Shown piece by piece: positions 1 through 11,246 of a stretch of 64,000 bases of DNA; position 1 is the first letter of the stretch; each line of letters begins with the position of its first letter. The notes under the pieces were generated by a model that worked only from the letters and a program-made list of their open reading frames with translations, was not told where the DNA came from and did no database searches. The translations under genes and the position numbers were made by a program. The stretch comes from Pohlia nutans (taxonomy: Eukaryota; Streptophyta; Bryopsida; Bryales; Mniaceae): assembly GCA_022496805.1 (NCBI GenBank), contig CM040091.1, positions 10,840,336-10,904,335 of the forward strand, read 5' to 3'.

Positions 1-660
1 TGAAACTATGGATTTCAACCGGTAAATTTTGCAATTCCGTTTGGTTGATTTTACACTAGCTGCTGGATCTCCCCGTACATTGAGCAGAGACAACATAGGC
101 CATTGTCGTTCACAGACCTGCTCTCACTTTTATTAGAATAGAATCAGAACATGAGAGGAGATTGAACAGTGAACCGGTTGTCTATTTTATGCAAGAGCAG
201 GGCCGGGTACTTCATGGGTGGAGTGGCTGTGATTGCAGTGGAGTTGGTGAAGCCGTTGAACTGTAATTTCTGAAATTATCAACCTGGCAATTGCTTGAAC
301 TCGGTTCATCAATTATTGTTACAGTAGTTCCTGCCACATTATTGGTATTTGAGCTTTTTCTTGACACATTTTAATTAAACCTCGCCATGCCGTAGGTCAG
401 CATGATTATCATAATTTTATATATAATTGTCAAAATTATTGGGAAATTAATTTTTGATTTCTTTTTCATTCTCATGAGACTTGATTTTACTCCTTGAAAC
501 CATGTTATTAGAGCATGGCCAGTAACACTTTGGATACTGCTCTGGCTATGGAAAAATGAATGAGAGTGAGTTGGTGAATGAATTATTTGGTCTGTGACAC
601 TAAATTATCTACTAAAAACCAAGGCCCTCAAAATCACACAAGCCAGTGTATCTTCTCTTT
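1..660. other. Intergenic, nothing recognised
   Basis: AT-rich sequence with no open frame of gene-like composition and no inverted-repeat structure that I can support. Confidence 0.5.
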
Positions 661-1237
661 TTAATCCCTAATTGCCTAACCGTTCATTTTTTGAATGATG
701 TACAAATATCATCCATAATTTCTCATCCGTCATGCACTTTTAGCAGTGTGGAATTTTTACTCTAGATTCTATGGGAAGTTAGCTTCATGCATATGTGATC
801 CTATTAGAAAGGGGATGATTTGTGAAATTTTTATACCTCATTTCATGTTGTAGTGATTCATCCAAAATTTTGACGATTTCACTGTAAAAGTGCTCTAAAA
901 AAAGTCAACTCATAAAATTAAGCAACCAAAAATCTCCAAAAATCACCACACTTAGAGTATTCCATTTCAACCAATCACAAAAAAAATTCATTTTTAGATT
1001 GTCAATATCTTATTTGCAATTGAATTACAAAATAATTTTGAATTTTGTGTTTCAAATTTTATACAAAATCATTGGTAATAGCAATCATAGATCTAACCGT
1101 ATAGATAGAATCTAAAATTCATAATGTACAACTTTTATTCAAATATATAGTTCGAAAGATCCCTCTAAGTTGCATTTTATAATGCATCTTTGCAAAACTG
1201 CTGAATTTGGAGAGGGCTTTAGGCATTTAGGGGTTAA
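661..1237. repeat. TTAA-terminated element, family T1
   Basis: A 577-bp unit opens with TTAATCCCTAATTGCC and closes with GGCATTTAGGGGTTAA, an imperfect terminal inverted repeat bounded by TTAA. The interior is shared with copies near 12.9-13.3, 31.8-32.7, 36.0-36.6 and 48.6-49.2 kb (for example the stretch GCAACCAAAAAATCTCC and a nearby ATTACATTTCAACC). It has no coding capacity, so it is a non-autonomous, MITE-like element. The superfamily is unresolved (TTAA or TA target). Confidence 0.7.
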
Positions 1238-1462
1238 TTGCACAGTCAATGTAAATGACTTAGTACTTACTATTTGTAAAGTCTAATCAAATGATGTTAG
1301 TGGGGAATTACATAATAGGGTCTAACTTTTTGAATGACCTTTATATTGCAATCTAGAGTGCTAGATGCTCTTCAACCTTGTCTCTAGTAAATTAAAACAT
1401 GTTATCAACTCATTAACATATATGTTTTGGAGAAAATGACCTTAGCTCTTGGTGTAAAAGCC

Positions 1463-2044
1463 TTAAACCCCTGATTGCCTAACCAACCGTTCTTAAACTC
1501 ATGTACATAATTGAATTTTGTTTCTTCATGTGTCATGAACTTTTTGCAAGTAAAAAATAAAATAAAAAAATTCTATGGCAAGATAACTTCATGCATGTAT
1601 GATCAAATTAGAAAAGAGATGATTTGTAAAAAAAAATTGCTTCATTTTCATGTCACTGGTTTCCACTCAAAATTTGTGAGATCTTAGTTCACAAGGAACC
1701 CTCACAATTTGATCCCAGTGCTAAACTTGGGGTGGGGGTAAAAGTGAGGGATTTTTACCCTGGGCAGTTTTTTTTTTTTTTGGCCCCCATGCCGGTCAAA
1801 ACTCGGAGAGTTCACTAGACATGTATATATGTATACACGTGCGTGACAAAGGTATTTATTCAGGGGGTATTTAATTATCCATTCTTGAATTTTTGTACCG
1901 TATTATTATATAATTTGCTAATTTATTGTTTTTTAAACGACCCTATAATTACTTTTAAATTTTATGAAGCTCTAATTTAAAATTAGGTATGTTCATTATA
2001 ATTATTTGATGTTGCTCTAAGTGTTGAAGGCATGTAGGGGTTAA
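1463..2044. repeat. Degenerate TTAA-terminated element, T1-like
   Basis: It starts TTAAACCCCTGATTGCC and ends GGCATGTAGGGGTTAA, giving a 582-bp unit close to the length of the T1 copy just upstream. The first 230 bp align with T1. The middle differs and contains G-rich and poly-T runs (about 1725-1785), so it may carry an internal replacement or insertion. Confidence 0.45.
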
Positions 2045-3287
2045 GGGTATCAACAATTCCTTCACCAATATAAAAAATAAAGTAAACATAGAATAGGCAT
2101 AATGTTTAGTCATGCTAAACAATATATATTCATCGTTATCCAATGTAGTCCACATAAATTGCACTAAACAATGAGGTGTAGTTTAAGTAATAATAATGAG
2201 CATGAATAAGTGATGTTTATAAGTGTTACTCCAAATGTGTCATAAAGTGTTGGAAATGCAATGAATTATTTAAACCTTGCTCTTCTACTCATACATAATG
2301 TGGGCTACATTGAATACATAATGTTTTACATCTTGTTGTAACTTTTCATTTATGATATATTTTTTTGATGTATTTAAGAAAAAAATTCATAACTTTCTAC
2401 TAACCCTCCTTTTTTTAAAAATAAGTTTATAATTAAAACATCTACACCCTTGCACGATGAAACTCATTCGCAAAAATTACAAATATATATCAGTATATTT
2501 GAACATCCCTTCAACTTAAAATTTCCCACTTTTACACACCATATATTCAATGGACTCGTTACAAATAGAGTATGGGATATAACTAAACTTAATTCCACTT
2601 TGCACTATGCTCAATTACTAAGAGGACACAAGATTTCATCAATTTGATCGGCGGAGAGCATAAATTAAACTTCTCACTTTCGTACAAGAGTCCATTTGCC
2701 AAAGGTTGTTTCGTTCAAAAGTACCCACACTATAGCGTTTTGTAGTATTATTGGCGCCAAGACGTTGTTCGCTTAACAAAAAATAGAGTTACACAAGAAT
2801 GGTTTGGTAGTTGAACATTATTTCTTTCACTAAAATATTAGAATTTGACAAAAGAAATATGGCCTTTACCTAGTTATATTGTCACAGCCATTGGATTTGT
2901 CCTTTGTGAATATTCAAAGGTCATATTTATACCATATCTAAATAGACTTCTACATTTTTCTCTCGGCCAGTTTTGAATGAAGTTGTCCCAATAAGCCACG
3001 GTATAAACTTGCTTGCATAAACTTGGTCCAAGTGGTTGGCAACACTTCCCCAATAGGCTCTCTATTCTTGAAGGCCATAGTTACTCTATCTAAACGAGTC
3101 GTAAAATTTGAAATATGTTAGTATTGACTAACGTATATGCATCAAGACTTTAGTTAGAGTTGTGTGGTACTTTTTGGAATACTTATACGCTGAAAGCCAT
3201 CCTTCGTAGCTCTTGTTGTTTTATTTTAGTATATTTTGGTTTTGGAGTTATATTTTATTTCTGATAGGAGGGTTTACAAAACAATAC
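2045..3287. other. Intergenic, nothing recognised
   Basis: AT-rich. The short open frame at 2450-2647 has no similarity I recognise and no coding-like composition. Confidence 0.5.
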
Positions 3288-3290
3288 CAT

Positions 3291-3408
3291 CACTAATAGA
3301 AAAGATGGTGCTCCCTATGAAAATGAAAATGAAAAATCACTGTGCATGCGTGGGATTGGGCACCACTTGCCTGGACATCTCTTGGTAGTGCCACCTTTTC
3401 TACTAGTG
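3291..3408. mobile_element. CACTA-type MITE, 118 bp
   Basis: Terminal inverted repeats CACTAATAGAAAAGATGGTG and its counterpart ending TTTTCTACTAGTG bound a 118-bp unit. It is flanked on both sides by CAT (3288-3290 and 3409-3411), a 3-bp target duplication. CACTA ends with a 3-bp duplication are the hallmark of the CACTA (En/Spm) superfamily. It is non-autonomous, with no coding capacity. Confidence 0.75.
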
Positions 3409-3436
3409 CATAGATAAGGACCATGTGCCTTTCTGA

Positions 3437-3523
3437 GGCCTTCTTTACACTAGAGGCGAGGGGCCGTGAGAAAAGAAATTTCAGCCAATGGGATGCATAG
3501 AAATCGAGAGAAGACCAAGGAAG
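3437..3523. mobile_element. Fragment of GGGCC..TTTACACTA (Harbinger-like) element
   Basis: GGCCTTCTTTACACTAGAGG followed by about 65 bp that align with 47348-47415 (shared GCCGTGAG, CAGCCAATG). It carries the uninterrupted junction CACTAGAGGCG that is split by another element at 45.6/47.3 kb, so it serves as an empty site. The matching right end was not found. Confidence 0.55.
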
Positions 3524-3631
3524 GTCACTTTACACCCGAAATTTTCAGTCCAAGGGACAAAACGAGGAGAAAATGACATGGACAGCACTTTTGTCCTTGG
3601 TGGCAGCAAAAAGGCACATTTTTCAAGACCC

Positions 3632-3683
3632 CCGGATTTTTCATCAGGCCCACCTCGAGAGGTGGGCTTGACGCAAAATCCGG
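3632..3683. repeat. Imperfect palindrome, 52 bp
   Basis: CCGGATTTT..GCCCACCTC is followed after two bases by GAGGTGGGC..AAAATCCGG. The arms are almost fully complementary and could fold into a hairpin. It lies downstream of the Harbinger-like fragment and may be part of the same decayed element. Confidence 0.6.
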
Positions 3684-4539
3684 GAGGCCGTTTGGCCAAA
3701 ATTCTCACAGCCAATCATTTTCATTTTTTTATTAATTTTTCAGAACGGCCTTTTTTACTGACGGCCAGTTTTTTGACCCGTTTTCTATCCAACAGCTGTT
3801 CCTATTCATTCCTGATTTTTGTCCTTTTACAGTACAAGTCAATAGTGCATTCATATACAAGCATATGATAGTGAAAACATCCTCAAAATGTCAAAAAATC
3901 AACCGGAAGGGCTTCATTTGAGGCCCTAAAGAATGAGGACACCATAGTAAGTGGCCGATAAACCCATAATGTTTGTCAAGCCATGTGTCTGCTGGGTATA
4001 AGCCCCCCCCGCCCCTCGTGTAGCCTACTGTAGCGTAGAGTTTAGAGTAGGTACTCGGTCTTGGGGTAGAAATGAGAGGTAGTGGGGTAGAAATGAGAGG
4101 GGTATTAAAAAAATTAGCACATTATTTTGTGGCCCCTTCTCACATTACACTATATCCAAAGGACGTCAAATTCAAAGTTTGGCTTCTCAAGAATGAGCCA
4201 TGGCCTGAGCTAGCTCACAAACTTCTTGATAGGTGTAAACGTTTGTACTTTGTCCCAAAGTAATTGCACAAAAGAATTGTAGCGTAAAATCAACATTGTC
4301 CAAAACAAATTTAAAAAAATATTTTTGCACCAATCAAGGTACAGGAATCCTTTTGTCATCCCCCTCTAATCTCTGAAAAGTGACCTCGAATACATTTATT
4401 TATTTTATTTTTGAAACAAATGGACGATTTCCAGATTGACACAGATTTCACTGAGTGCAAATTTGAACATTCCCAGTAAAATTCAAAATAATAATAATAG
4501 GAATGGTCAGTGGGAGGTTGAGTTGCATTATTAGAAAAG
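3684..4539. other. Intergenic, nothing recognised
   Basis: No gene seen. A C-rich run lies at about 4003-4016, and two overlapping copies of a GTAGAAATGAGAGG motif lie at about 4066-4100. Confidence 0.45.
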
Positions 4540-4756
4540 CCGTGCCTGGAGAGAGAGAGAACGCCAATGCCAAAGCACGAAATGAAGCCTCAATCCCCGT
4601 TCCCCCATTCAATTCCATCGTCTCTTTCCTCCAAGCCTGTTTTCTGCCTTGCATTTGCATTTGCTCCCTCTTTTCAAGCCCGCTCCTCATTCACTGACTC
4701 CATAGCTCCTTCCCTTGCAAAGCTGCCACCTTTTCACCTCCAGACTGCCTTCTCAG
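4540..4756 (+). promoter_or_regulatory. Possible leader exon of the 6.5-kb gene
   Basis: A pyrimidine-rich, GC-richer stretch with GAGAGAGAGA at about 4550. It ends in TTCTCAG followed by GTGCGC, a plausible splice donor. A plausible acceptor, TGTTGCAG, lies at about 6358, upstream of the 178-aa reading frame. If correct, a 1.6-kb intron in the 5' UTR would hold the tandem repeats and the Stowaway MITE. This is inference from splice-like signals only. Confidence 0.25.
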
Positions 4757-4858
4757 GTGCGCACAATGTGCTTGGAGCTTTTTGGGTGTTCTCTCTCTTG
4801 TGCAAGAATGCAAAAATGTGGATGCAATGAATTTATGGTTTTGATTAGGTTTTGGTCT

Positions 4859-5690
4859 CTTTGAAGATTCGGTAATGGTAATATGTATTGAAAGCACTTT
4901 GTAGGTAATGAAAACATTCGTGTACTACACTTGTTTCGGCTTTTCTTTTAAACAATGATGAACAATGGTTGTAGTTCGTGGGATTAAAGAAGTTAAATGG
5001 TTTGGTTTAAGGTTTTGGTCTCCTTTTTGCTCTTTGAAGATTCAATATTTTAATGGAACCAGTGGAAAAGTTTGGTTTATGGTTTTAGTTGGTTTTTGTT
5101 CTCTGAAGATTCGGTATCCAGTAGCGAGTTTTAAACCTTCTTGAATGCACTTTGATCAAGTGTGGAGTAGCTAATCAAAATGTTCAACCACAATACTTGT
5201 TTGGGTTTTTCTTTTGAACATGATGAACAATGGTTGTAGTTTGTGTGAGGTGGAAAAAATTGGTTTATGGTTGTAGTTCGTTTTTGTTCTTTGAAGATTC
5301 GGTATTGTAATGGAACCAGTAGTTGGTATTGATAGCACTTTGATCAACTGTGGAGTAGCGAATCAAATCATTCAACCACAATACTTGTTTGGGTTGTTCT
5401 CTTAAACATGATGTAGTTTGTGTGACTGAAGAAAAGATTATTATTTTTTGGGTTGATGGTTGTAGTTGGTTTTTGTTCTTTGAAGATTCGGTATTGTAAT
5501 GGGTGTTGAAAGCACTTTGATCAACTGTGGAGTAGCGAATCAAATCATTCAGCCACAACCTTTGGTTGCGCTTTTCTTAGAAACAGTGATGAACAAGCGT
5601 TTTCATCAGTGTTTGAAAGAAAAGCCCAACCAAGTGGTTGAGGTGAAAAGGTTTGGTATGCGGTTGTAGTTCGTTTCTGTTCTTTGGAGA
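4859..5690. repeat. Degenerate tandem repeat, about 70-200 bp units
   Basis: Five or so units each start with TTTGAAGATTCGGTA or a variant (about 4860, 5037, 5102, 5299, 5481, with a sixth start near 5682). Shared blocks include AGCACTTTGATCAACTGTGG, GTAGCGAATCAAATCATTCA and GATGAACAATGGTTGTAG. Unit lengths vary through indels. Overlapping open frames here are by-products of the repetition. Confidence 0.8.
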
Positions 5691-6036
5691 TTCGGTGCAT
5701 GACATTGTTGAGCTTTTTATGTTGTAGTCAATGTTATTGAAAAAGAGTGCCATTGCCCCTCAGGCCACTTGTGGCTGGGGTGGTTGTATTTTTGGTTCTC
5801 TTTGCAATGGAACCCTGTTTCATTTGTTTCTTAAAGGGTGCCATTACATGAATGCAATATCATCACGAAATGGGTAACGTCGAAGACTTCATCTACCATA
5901 TCTGTACATTCCTTTTCATTGTTGAACTGCCTCACATAGCATTCAACAAAGCCTGAAAACCACTATTGTGAGCATTGCCGTTTTTCTTGCTCTGTTTAGG
6001 AATGTAAGGTTTGCAGTCTGGGGTTTTGATCTAGCA

Positions 6037-6287
6037 CTCCCTCCGTCCCAAAGTTATTGTCATGTTTGAAAGTCATGTTTGAAAGTGCTTTTTGAAGTAG
6101 GTCAAAAAAATACTTCCTTGTCGCTAGTTTTATTTAGGTTGCAATGAACACATGCAATGTTCTTCAATCATTCTAGTGACATAATTTGGAACCCTTTTTA
6201 ATCATGTTTCTTACAATATGATCAATGAAATTGGCTCAAAGAAATACCAAGCAAACAAGTTGGACAATAACTTTGGGACGGAGGGAG
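6037..6287. mobile_element. Stowaway-type MITE, 251 bp
   Basis: The ends are CTCCCTCCGTCCCAAAG and the inverse CTTTGGGACGGAGGGAG, the classical Stowaway terminus. The right flank is TA; the left flank is CA, presumably a mutated TA. The TIR continues through TTATTGTC/GACAATAA. There is no coding capacity; such elements are mobilised in trans by mariner-like transposases. Its core (about 6150-6260) resembles the TTAA-terminated family T3 in the DUF810 gene introns. Confidence 0.9.
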
Positions 6288-6400
6288 TAGTAGTTTTGAT
6301 CTAGTTTTGATCTTTTATGTCGATGTCTCTGCAATGGCTGACTGTGTGGTGTTGCAGGATGCTAGGAAGAAAGATGAATGCTGTCTTTGAGTGCTAACAA

Positions 6401-6472
6401 GAAGAAGAAGAAAAAGAAGAAGACGAAGAAGGAGAAGAAGGAGAAGAAGGAGAAGAACAAGAACAACAAGAA
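6401..6472 (+). repeat. Purine-rich (GAA)n tract
   Basis: An imperfect GAA/GGA microsatellite of about 70 bp lies in the presumed 5' UTR of the following gene. The (GAA)n strand is the sense strand. Confidence 0.85.
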
Positions 6473-6541
6473 CGCCGAGTAGGGTATGTAAGAAATGGCT
6501 CTGTGAAAGCAAAACCCTAATTCCTCTGTGATTTTTACAAC

Positions 6542-7078
6542 ATGGCGAAAGGACGAGGGTTTGCGGGAATGCGGTCATGTTCAATGGACGGGAGCTACAA
6601 CAGGATCAACCCGAGCAAAGATTTGTACAGCATCAACGAGCTTCACGCATCCAAGGTTCCATCTTCCACGTTCGCATACGAGCGAGTCGGCACCAACAAC
6701 AACAATGACAACAAGAAGCCATCGATTTCTTGCAGGTCGAGCTTTTCCTGGAGCAGGAGACCCTCAAAGAAGCACTTCGATGAACTCGGGGACAACTCGA
6801 AAGGAACTCCAACACCCGAACCGCCGAAGAAGACGACGACGAAGAAGTCATCGGGCATGAAGAGCTTCTTCAACGGGATCCTGGACTCGTACAAGCGGAT
6901 CATGCAGTCTGCCGAAGAGGTGGACATGCAGCTCAGTGATTTGTATCCGGGCAATCCCATGGTGGCTCCTGTCACTCCTGCGGCAAGTACTCGCAGCATC
7001 AAGTACATCTCGCCGTCTCCGGGCGTCGGCCGGAACTCCCTCGTTCGTGTTGCGGAAGAATCCTCTCGTGAAAGATAG
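6542..7078 (+). CDS. Small unrecognised protein, 178 aa
   Basis: An ATG-initiated frame of 178 codons ends in TAG and has G/C-rich third positions (for example AAGAGCTTCTTCAACGGGAT), unlike the AT-rich surroundings, so I take it as a real coding exon. The product is soluble, basic and rich in Ser, Thr, Lys and Pro, with no signal peptide or membrane segment. Residues 90-106 are Pro/Thr/Lys-rich (TPEPPKKTTTKK). Residues 105-130 hold a hydrophobic, possibly helical segment, SGMKSFFNGILDSYKRIMQS. The C-terminal third contains GNPMVAPVTP and repeated Ser-Pro, which could be phosphorylated. I recognise no domain and assign no function. The start is the first in-frame ATG after a (GAA)n leader. Overlapping frames on both strands look like by-products. 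Another coding exon downstream cannot be excluded. Confidence 0.6.
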   Translation: MAKGRGFAGMRSCSMDGSYNRINPSKDLYSINELHASKVPSSTFAYERVGTNNNNDNKKPSISCRSSFSWSRRPSKKHFDELGDNSKGTPTPEPPKKTTTKKSSGMKSFFNGILDSYKRIMQSAEEVDMQLSDLYPGNPMVAPVTPAASTRSIKYISPSPGVGRNSLVRVAEESSRER

Positions 7079-8987
7079 TAATCTTCGGATTCTTACTCCA
7101 ACGCACATCGACCTCAACCGCCGGCTGCAGCCGCGGCACCGGTATAAGTGGCACAGTGTTCTCATTGCAAGATTGGCGAGATCCTGCAAGATGCTGCTGC
7201 GCTCCCAGATGGTCAAAAATCTTGCAGCCGTTTGCAGTCATTGTTCACGGCTGTTACATCCCTAGTTGAGCTTCTAAGACAATATTCAATCTCTTGCCGA
7301 AAATAGCGACCACTCTTAACCTTCCATGTGTAACTTCATCAACGAAGGCTGGAGCAGCCGGCTGCAGCTTGCAGCTTCATGTGCGTAGGACTATTCGAAA
7401 AACTTCTTATTTATTAGGGTTTGCGCTTCTGCAATTCTTTCTGTTTAGGGTTAGGGTCTTGGAGAGGTTCTGTGGATTGACAGGACTTGAAGTTGGGGCT
7501 CAAGTCACAAGTCAAAATGATGCTGGACTGTAGCCACAATCAATTGTTAGTTGTGTGTAGGGATTCATACCGAGGAAATTGATTTTAGGTTAAGGGTTTA
7601 GGGTATGTTTCTGTTATGCTTTGATCCAGGGTTTGTTTTAGTAGTGTGTAAAGTTATGGAGCTGCAATGGGAATGATCTTGTGTGCATTGCAAGCAACCG
7701 GTGTGGTGGTTTGTGTCAATGGCAGCATTTTTTTTATTGAAGGTTGAAATCATTTTGTGTTTGTGAGTTTCTGTGTTTGTCAGTATGTGCATGTGCTGCT
7801 GTTGGAGACAAAAGCAAGTGGTATGATTGCTTTCAATGCAGGAGTACGTGAGCTGCCAAGGCCCTCAAGTCAACTCTCAACAGTTAAAATATTCATTTCT
7901 GTTGCAGTCAGGGACTGATGAATTTTGATTGACAAAAATAATGATTGCCAGTCATAACATTCAGTAGCCATTGTTGGCTCTTGCTGTTGAGGAGAATGTG
8001 CAGCATATTCTACATTAGCTACCAATGTTTTCTTACAGACGGAGGTTTTGGAAAACTAGAAGGGAGGAAGGTAACCATGCAAGGTCTTTGTTGACACATC
8101 CCCAAATGTCATTCACTTTTAAAGAGAGCAACATTGTAAGTAATAATACTTTAACCGGCCCAAGAATGTTATGGTGCATGGCTAACCGGTAGAAAATGGG
8201 TAATCACAATAAATAAAAACTCCTTGAACATCGCGCCACTTCTTCTGTGCCTCCATTGACAACCGAAAAGAGTGTCTCAAAGTGGAAACGCACCTCACAC
8301 TCACCTTCAACCCATTTTTAGTTCAAAAAGACAACAAAACTAGTCTGTGGTGGGTTGGAGGATAATCTAAAGCAAGACCGTGCGCCACCATGGGGTGTGG
8401 AACTAGTGACCTCCCAAGTGCTATAGGAGAGTTCCCACCCGCTCCCCTAAGCCAAGAGCCCTGACCATGGGGACTATTTATGAACAATGGTTGTCAGAAA
8501 ATTTAATCATAGAGAGGAAACTCCTCTTCAACTCTCTTCTTTTCGGTTAACTCAATGGTTTATGACCTTCCTGCTTCCTTCCCCACCCTCCCCATTCTCT
8601 CAAAAATGAAAAATAAAGGGCTACACTTAATGCACTACATGGATAGAAATCAGATGATGCATTACAAATCAATAGATGGATGAAAAGGCATAGTACCTGA
8701 ATGCTACTAAATGTTACGAGTCCTTGGAAAGTATCATGATCAGTGTACAGTACAGAGGATATGTTGGTAGCTCTTGCCAACGTTGATTTTCAACAAGTCG
8801 AATTTCGCTCACCGAGTCCAGTATATATCACCATGAACAAGCCATTCAAGCTCTGGCTACTAGCTGTGATTCATTTTGTCCGTGAGATGGTTGAGGTAAA
8901 AGCCAATGTGTAAAACCATATGCTCCATGCAGCAGTTGCTAGATTACATGTATAATGTGGGGCACAAAGAAATTGGATCGATAGTAT
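7079..8987. other. 3' flank and intergenic DNA
   Basis: The first roughly 480 bp keep a mixed composition and may be 3' UTR. Beyond about 7.6 kb I see no gene, RNA or clear repeat. Confidence 0.4.
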
Positions 8988-9348
8988 GGGGGTGTCACGG
9001 CGCTTTTGAGAAGTTGATTCTCTGAAGATTGAGAACTTGGGTAGAGAATCCAAGAGCCAATCGTGGCCATTCTTCACGAACCAAGCCATGACACTAGTGT
9101 GACGAATGAGAACAATTGTAAATTGACCCGCGGCAATTAATCGTGGTTGAACTTGCGACCAACAACCGGGATGAAAATTTCTCCATGGAGAATCAAAACC
9201 ATGCCCATTCTTCACTGCAATAGGAGTAGAAAATGAAGCTTCTCATTTCTCAATCTTCAGAGAATGGGTCCTCTACAATTCCACGAGAAACTGCCATGTA
9301 CCCATTCTTTGAAGATTGAGAGATAGGAAGAAAGCGTTGTGACACCCC
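8988..9348. repeat. Foldback element, about 360 bp
   Basis: GGGGTGTCACGGCGCTTT at the left and AAAGCGTTGTGACACCCC at the right are inverted. The similarity continues inward (TTCTCTGAAGATTGAGA against TCAATCTTCAAAGAATGGG). No clear target duplication was found and there is no coding frame. It is probably a non-autonomous TIR element of unknown family. Confidence 0.6.
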
Positions 9349-10039
9349 AATGCAAAACTGTCACTAGTAGAAAATGTGTTGGTTTTCACTTACTATAAAT
9401 GAAAAAGGAATGGAACCGCACGAGACCCATGGGTTGTGTTAGTGTTGGTGAGTGGTTTAGGTCACAAAAAAATAGAAATATAAGCATAATATTAAGCCAT
9501 TGTTCACTGTTCCCACGAAGTGGGAAATGAAAAACGATAGGTATGCTACTAGTGTATACACATTCAAATGAAGAGGCAATATGCATCTGTAGGTGCATCA
9601 CAAAGCTTCCTCCACTGAGAGGGGGTGGTATCGTAGAGATAGACTTGTGCTCTTCCTGGTGCTTCACATCGTTTAGGGTTTTGGTCCTATTATAACAAAC
9701 ATAAGTTGTGGCTGTATGAGCAACAAAGTTTTGAGTTGTAGAATTTCATGGAAGCTCTTGCTCATAAGCAGTGGGGTTTTTTTCCAATATTTTTAGGTAG
9801 TGCAAGTTGCAATCTTAAGCAAAATGACAAAGCTACTTATATCTATGATCTAGATGAAACATGTAAATAATAGATGAACTATGATTCATTTATCCAAAAC
9901 ATGCACATTCATCCAAATGTAGTGATATTACTCTTGCATTACACCCTTTTTCAATGAATTTGACATTATTTTTTGGTTACATTTCAACAGCCTATTTTAG
10001 ACTAGTATATTGTGTATAGAAATTTAACACAAAATTGCC
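9349..10039. other. Intergenic, one CACTA-like terminus
   Basis: CACTAGTAGAAAATG at 9362 looks like a lone CACTA-type end; no partner was found. Otherwise nothing is recognised. Confidence 0.4.
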
Positions 10040-11246
10040 TTAACCCCTAAAGGACCGGAGTGTTTTTCCACCAAAAACACTCCAATGCTGCCATTTTTAC
10101 TCCCCCATGCAAAAAAATCCAAAAGAATGTTATTTTTTACCTTCTAACCGTAAGATCTTGTCCTAAACTATTTGAAAAACATACACAACAATTTCGTTGA
10201 TTTTGACCGCACGGATTGCAAGATATTTGCGTTTGATGGAAAAAAACACCCCAAAAAAACACATGCCCGAAAATTTCAGATGCGTTTGACCACAGTTACA
10301 TCAAAAAAACCTCACTACCGAAACTTGTCGCACTTCACTTTCACATTCTATATGATGTTACTTAGTTGTGTACCAATTTTCGTTGCGTTTGGAGATGTTT
10401 TGGATGTTGAATAACACCTTGCAGTTGTTGGGGGTTTAAAAGTTCAAAAAAGACTATGTTTTTGGAATTGCAATATTTTCGACTTTCTTTATTTAAAATA
10501 CAAATCCGAGCGGTGAAACACAAGTACATTCCACCCTCTACAAAATGGCGAAAAAAAGTTTGAAAAAAAAATAAATCTCCAAGTTTTAGAAGACATGTAG
10601 CACATTTTCTAAGAATTTTGGGGGTTAGGGGGGAAATAAAGGGTGGAGGAAGGGAATTGAAGTGCCAACCCATTCCAATGTTCATGACCCCACTAACTCT
10701 CAAGGTACACTGCCACCTGGCAGTCCCTCATTGGACGATTTTTATTTTTTATTTTTTTAAATGATTTTATTTTTCAAAATTTTAAATAATATTTTTAATT
10801 ATGAAATTGAACTTTTAGTTTAAAATAATATTTTAAATTAAAAATAATACTTTTCAGTTTAAAATAATAATTTTTATTTTTTAAAAATTATTTTTTAAAT
10901 TTGTTAAATTATTATTTTAAATTTTTTTATGAGTTTGGAAAACGGGGTGGTCTTCTGCCCCCCACAATCCACTCCATTTTCCACACACCGCCCATCTTGT
11001 TGCCCTCCCCTGAAATTCAACTATTTCTCTACTGCCCCGCTGCCCTTTCTCCCGAAAAAAACACATTTCCCCTTATAACTTTCACATACGGTGTCGGAAT
11101 TCAAAAAAATAATAATCCCCATTTTCGTGGCACATTGGGGAATCTACTATTAAATTTCCTTCAAAATTCGATTAAAAATGTGTTCACCGGAACCTACCCG
11201 ATTCTCTAAATGTCCTAGTTAGGACACTTGGTCCTTTAGGGGTTAA
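10040..11246. repeat. TTAA-terminated element, family T5, 1.2 kb
   Basis: It starts TTAACCCCTAAAGGACC and ends GGTCCTTTAGGGGTTAA, a perfect 17-bp terminal inverted repeat. It contains ACCGTAAGATCTTGT at about 10147, shared with the elements at 29.05 and 30.42 kb. The interior holds an A/T-only block (about 10740-10930) and a C-rich block (about 10950-11090). Short open frames within it are not gene-like. Confidence 0.75.

Noticed and set aside
661..1237. TTTAGGG in the element ends as plant telomere-type repeats
   Set aside because: CCCTAAA occurs once at each terminus as part of an inverted repeat, never in tandem, so there is no interstitial telomere array.
3632..3683. Transcription terminator hairpin
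   Set aside because: The palindrome lies in plant nuclear DNA inside a decayed repeat; a bacterial-type terminator is not expected.
4859..5690. CRISPR-like array
   Set aside because: Repeats are long, diverged and contiguous without unique spacers; it is a degenerate plant tandem repeat.
6633..7265. Overlapping open frames on both strands of the 178-aa gene
   Set aside because: They are shadows caused by the GC-rich, stop-poor coding sequence; only the 6542-7078 frame has sensible composition and a proper start and stop.
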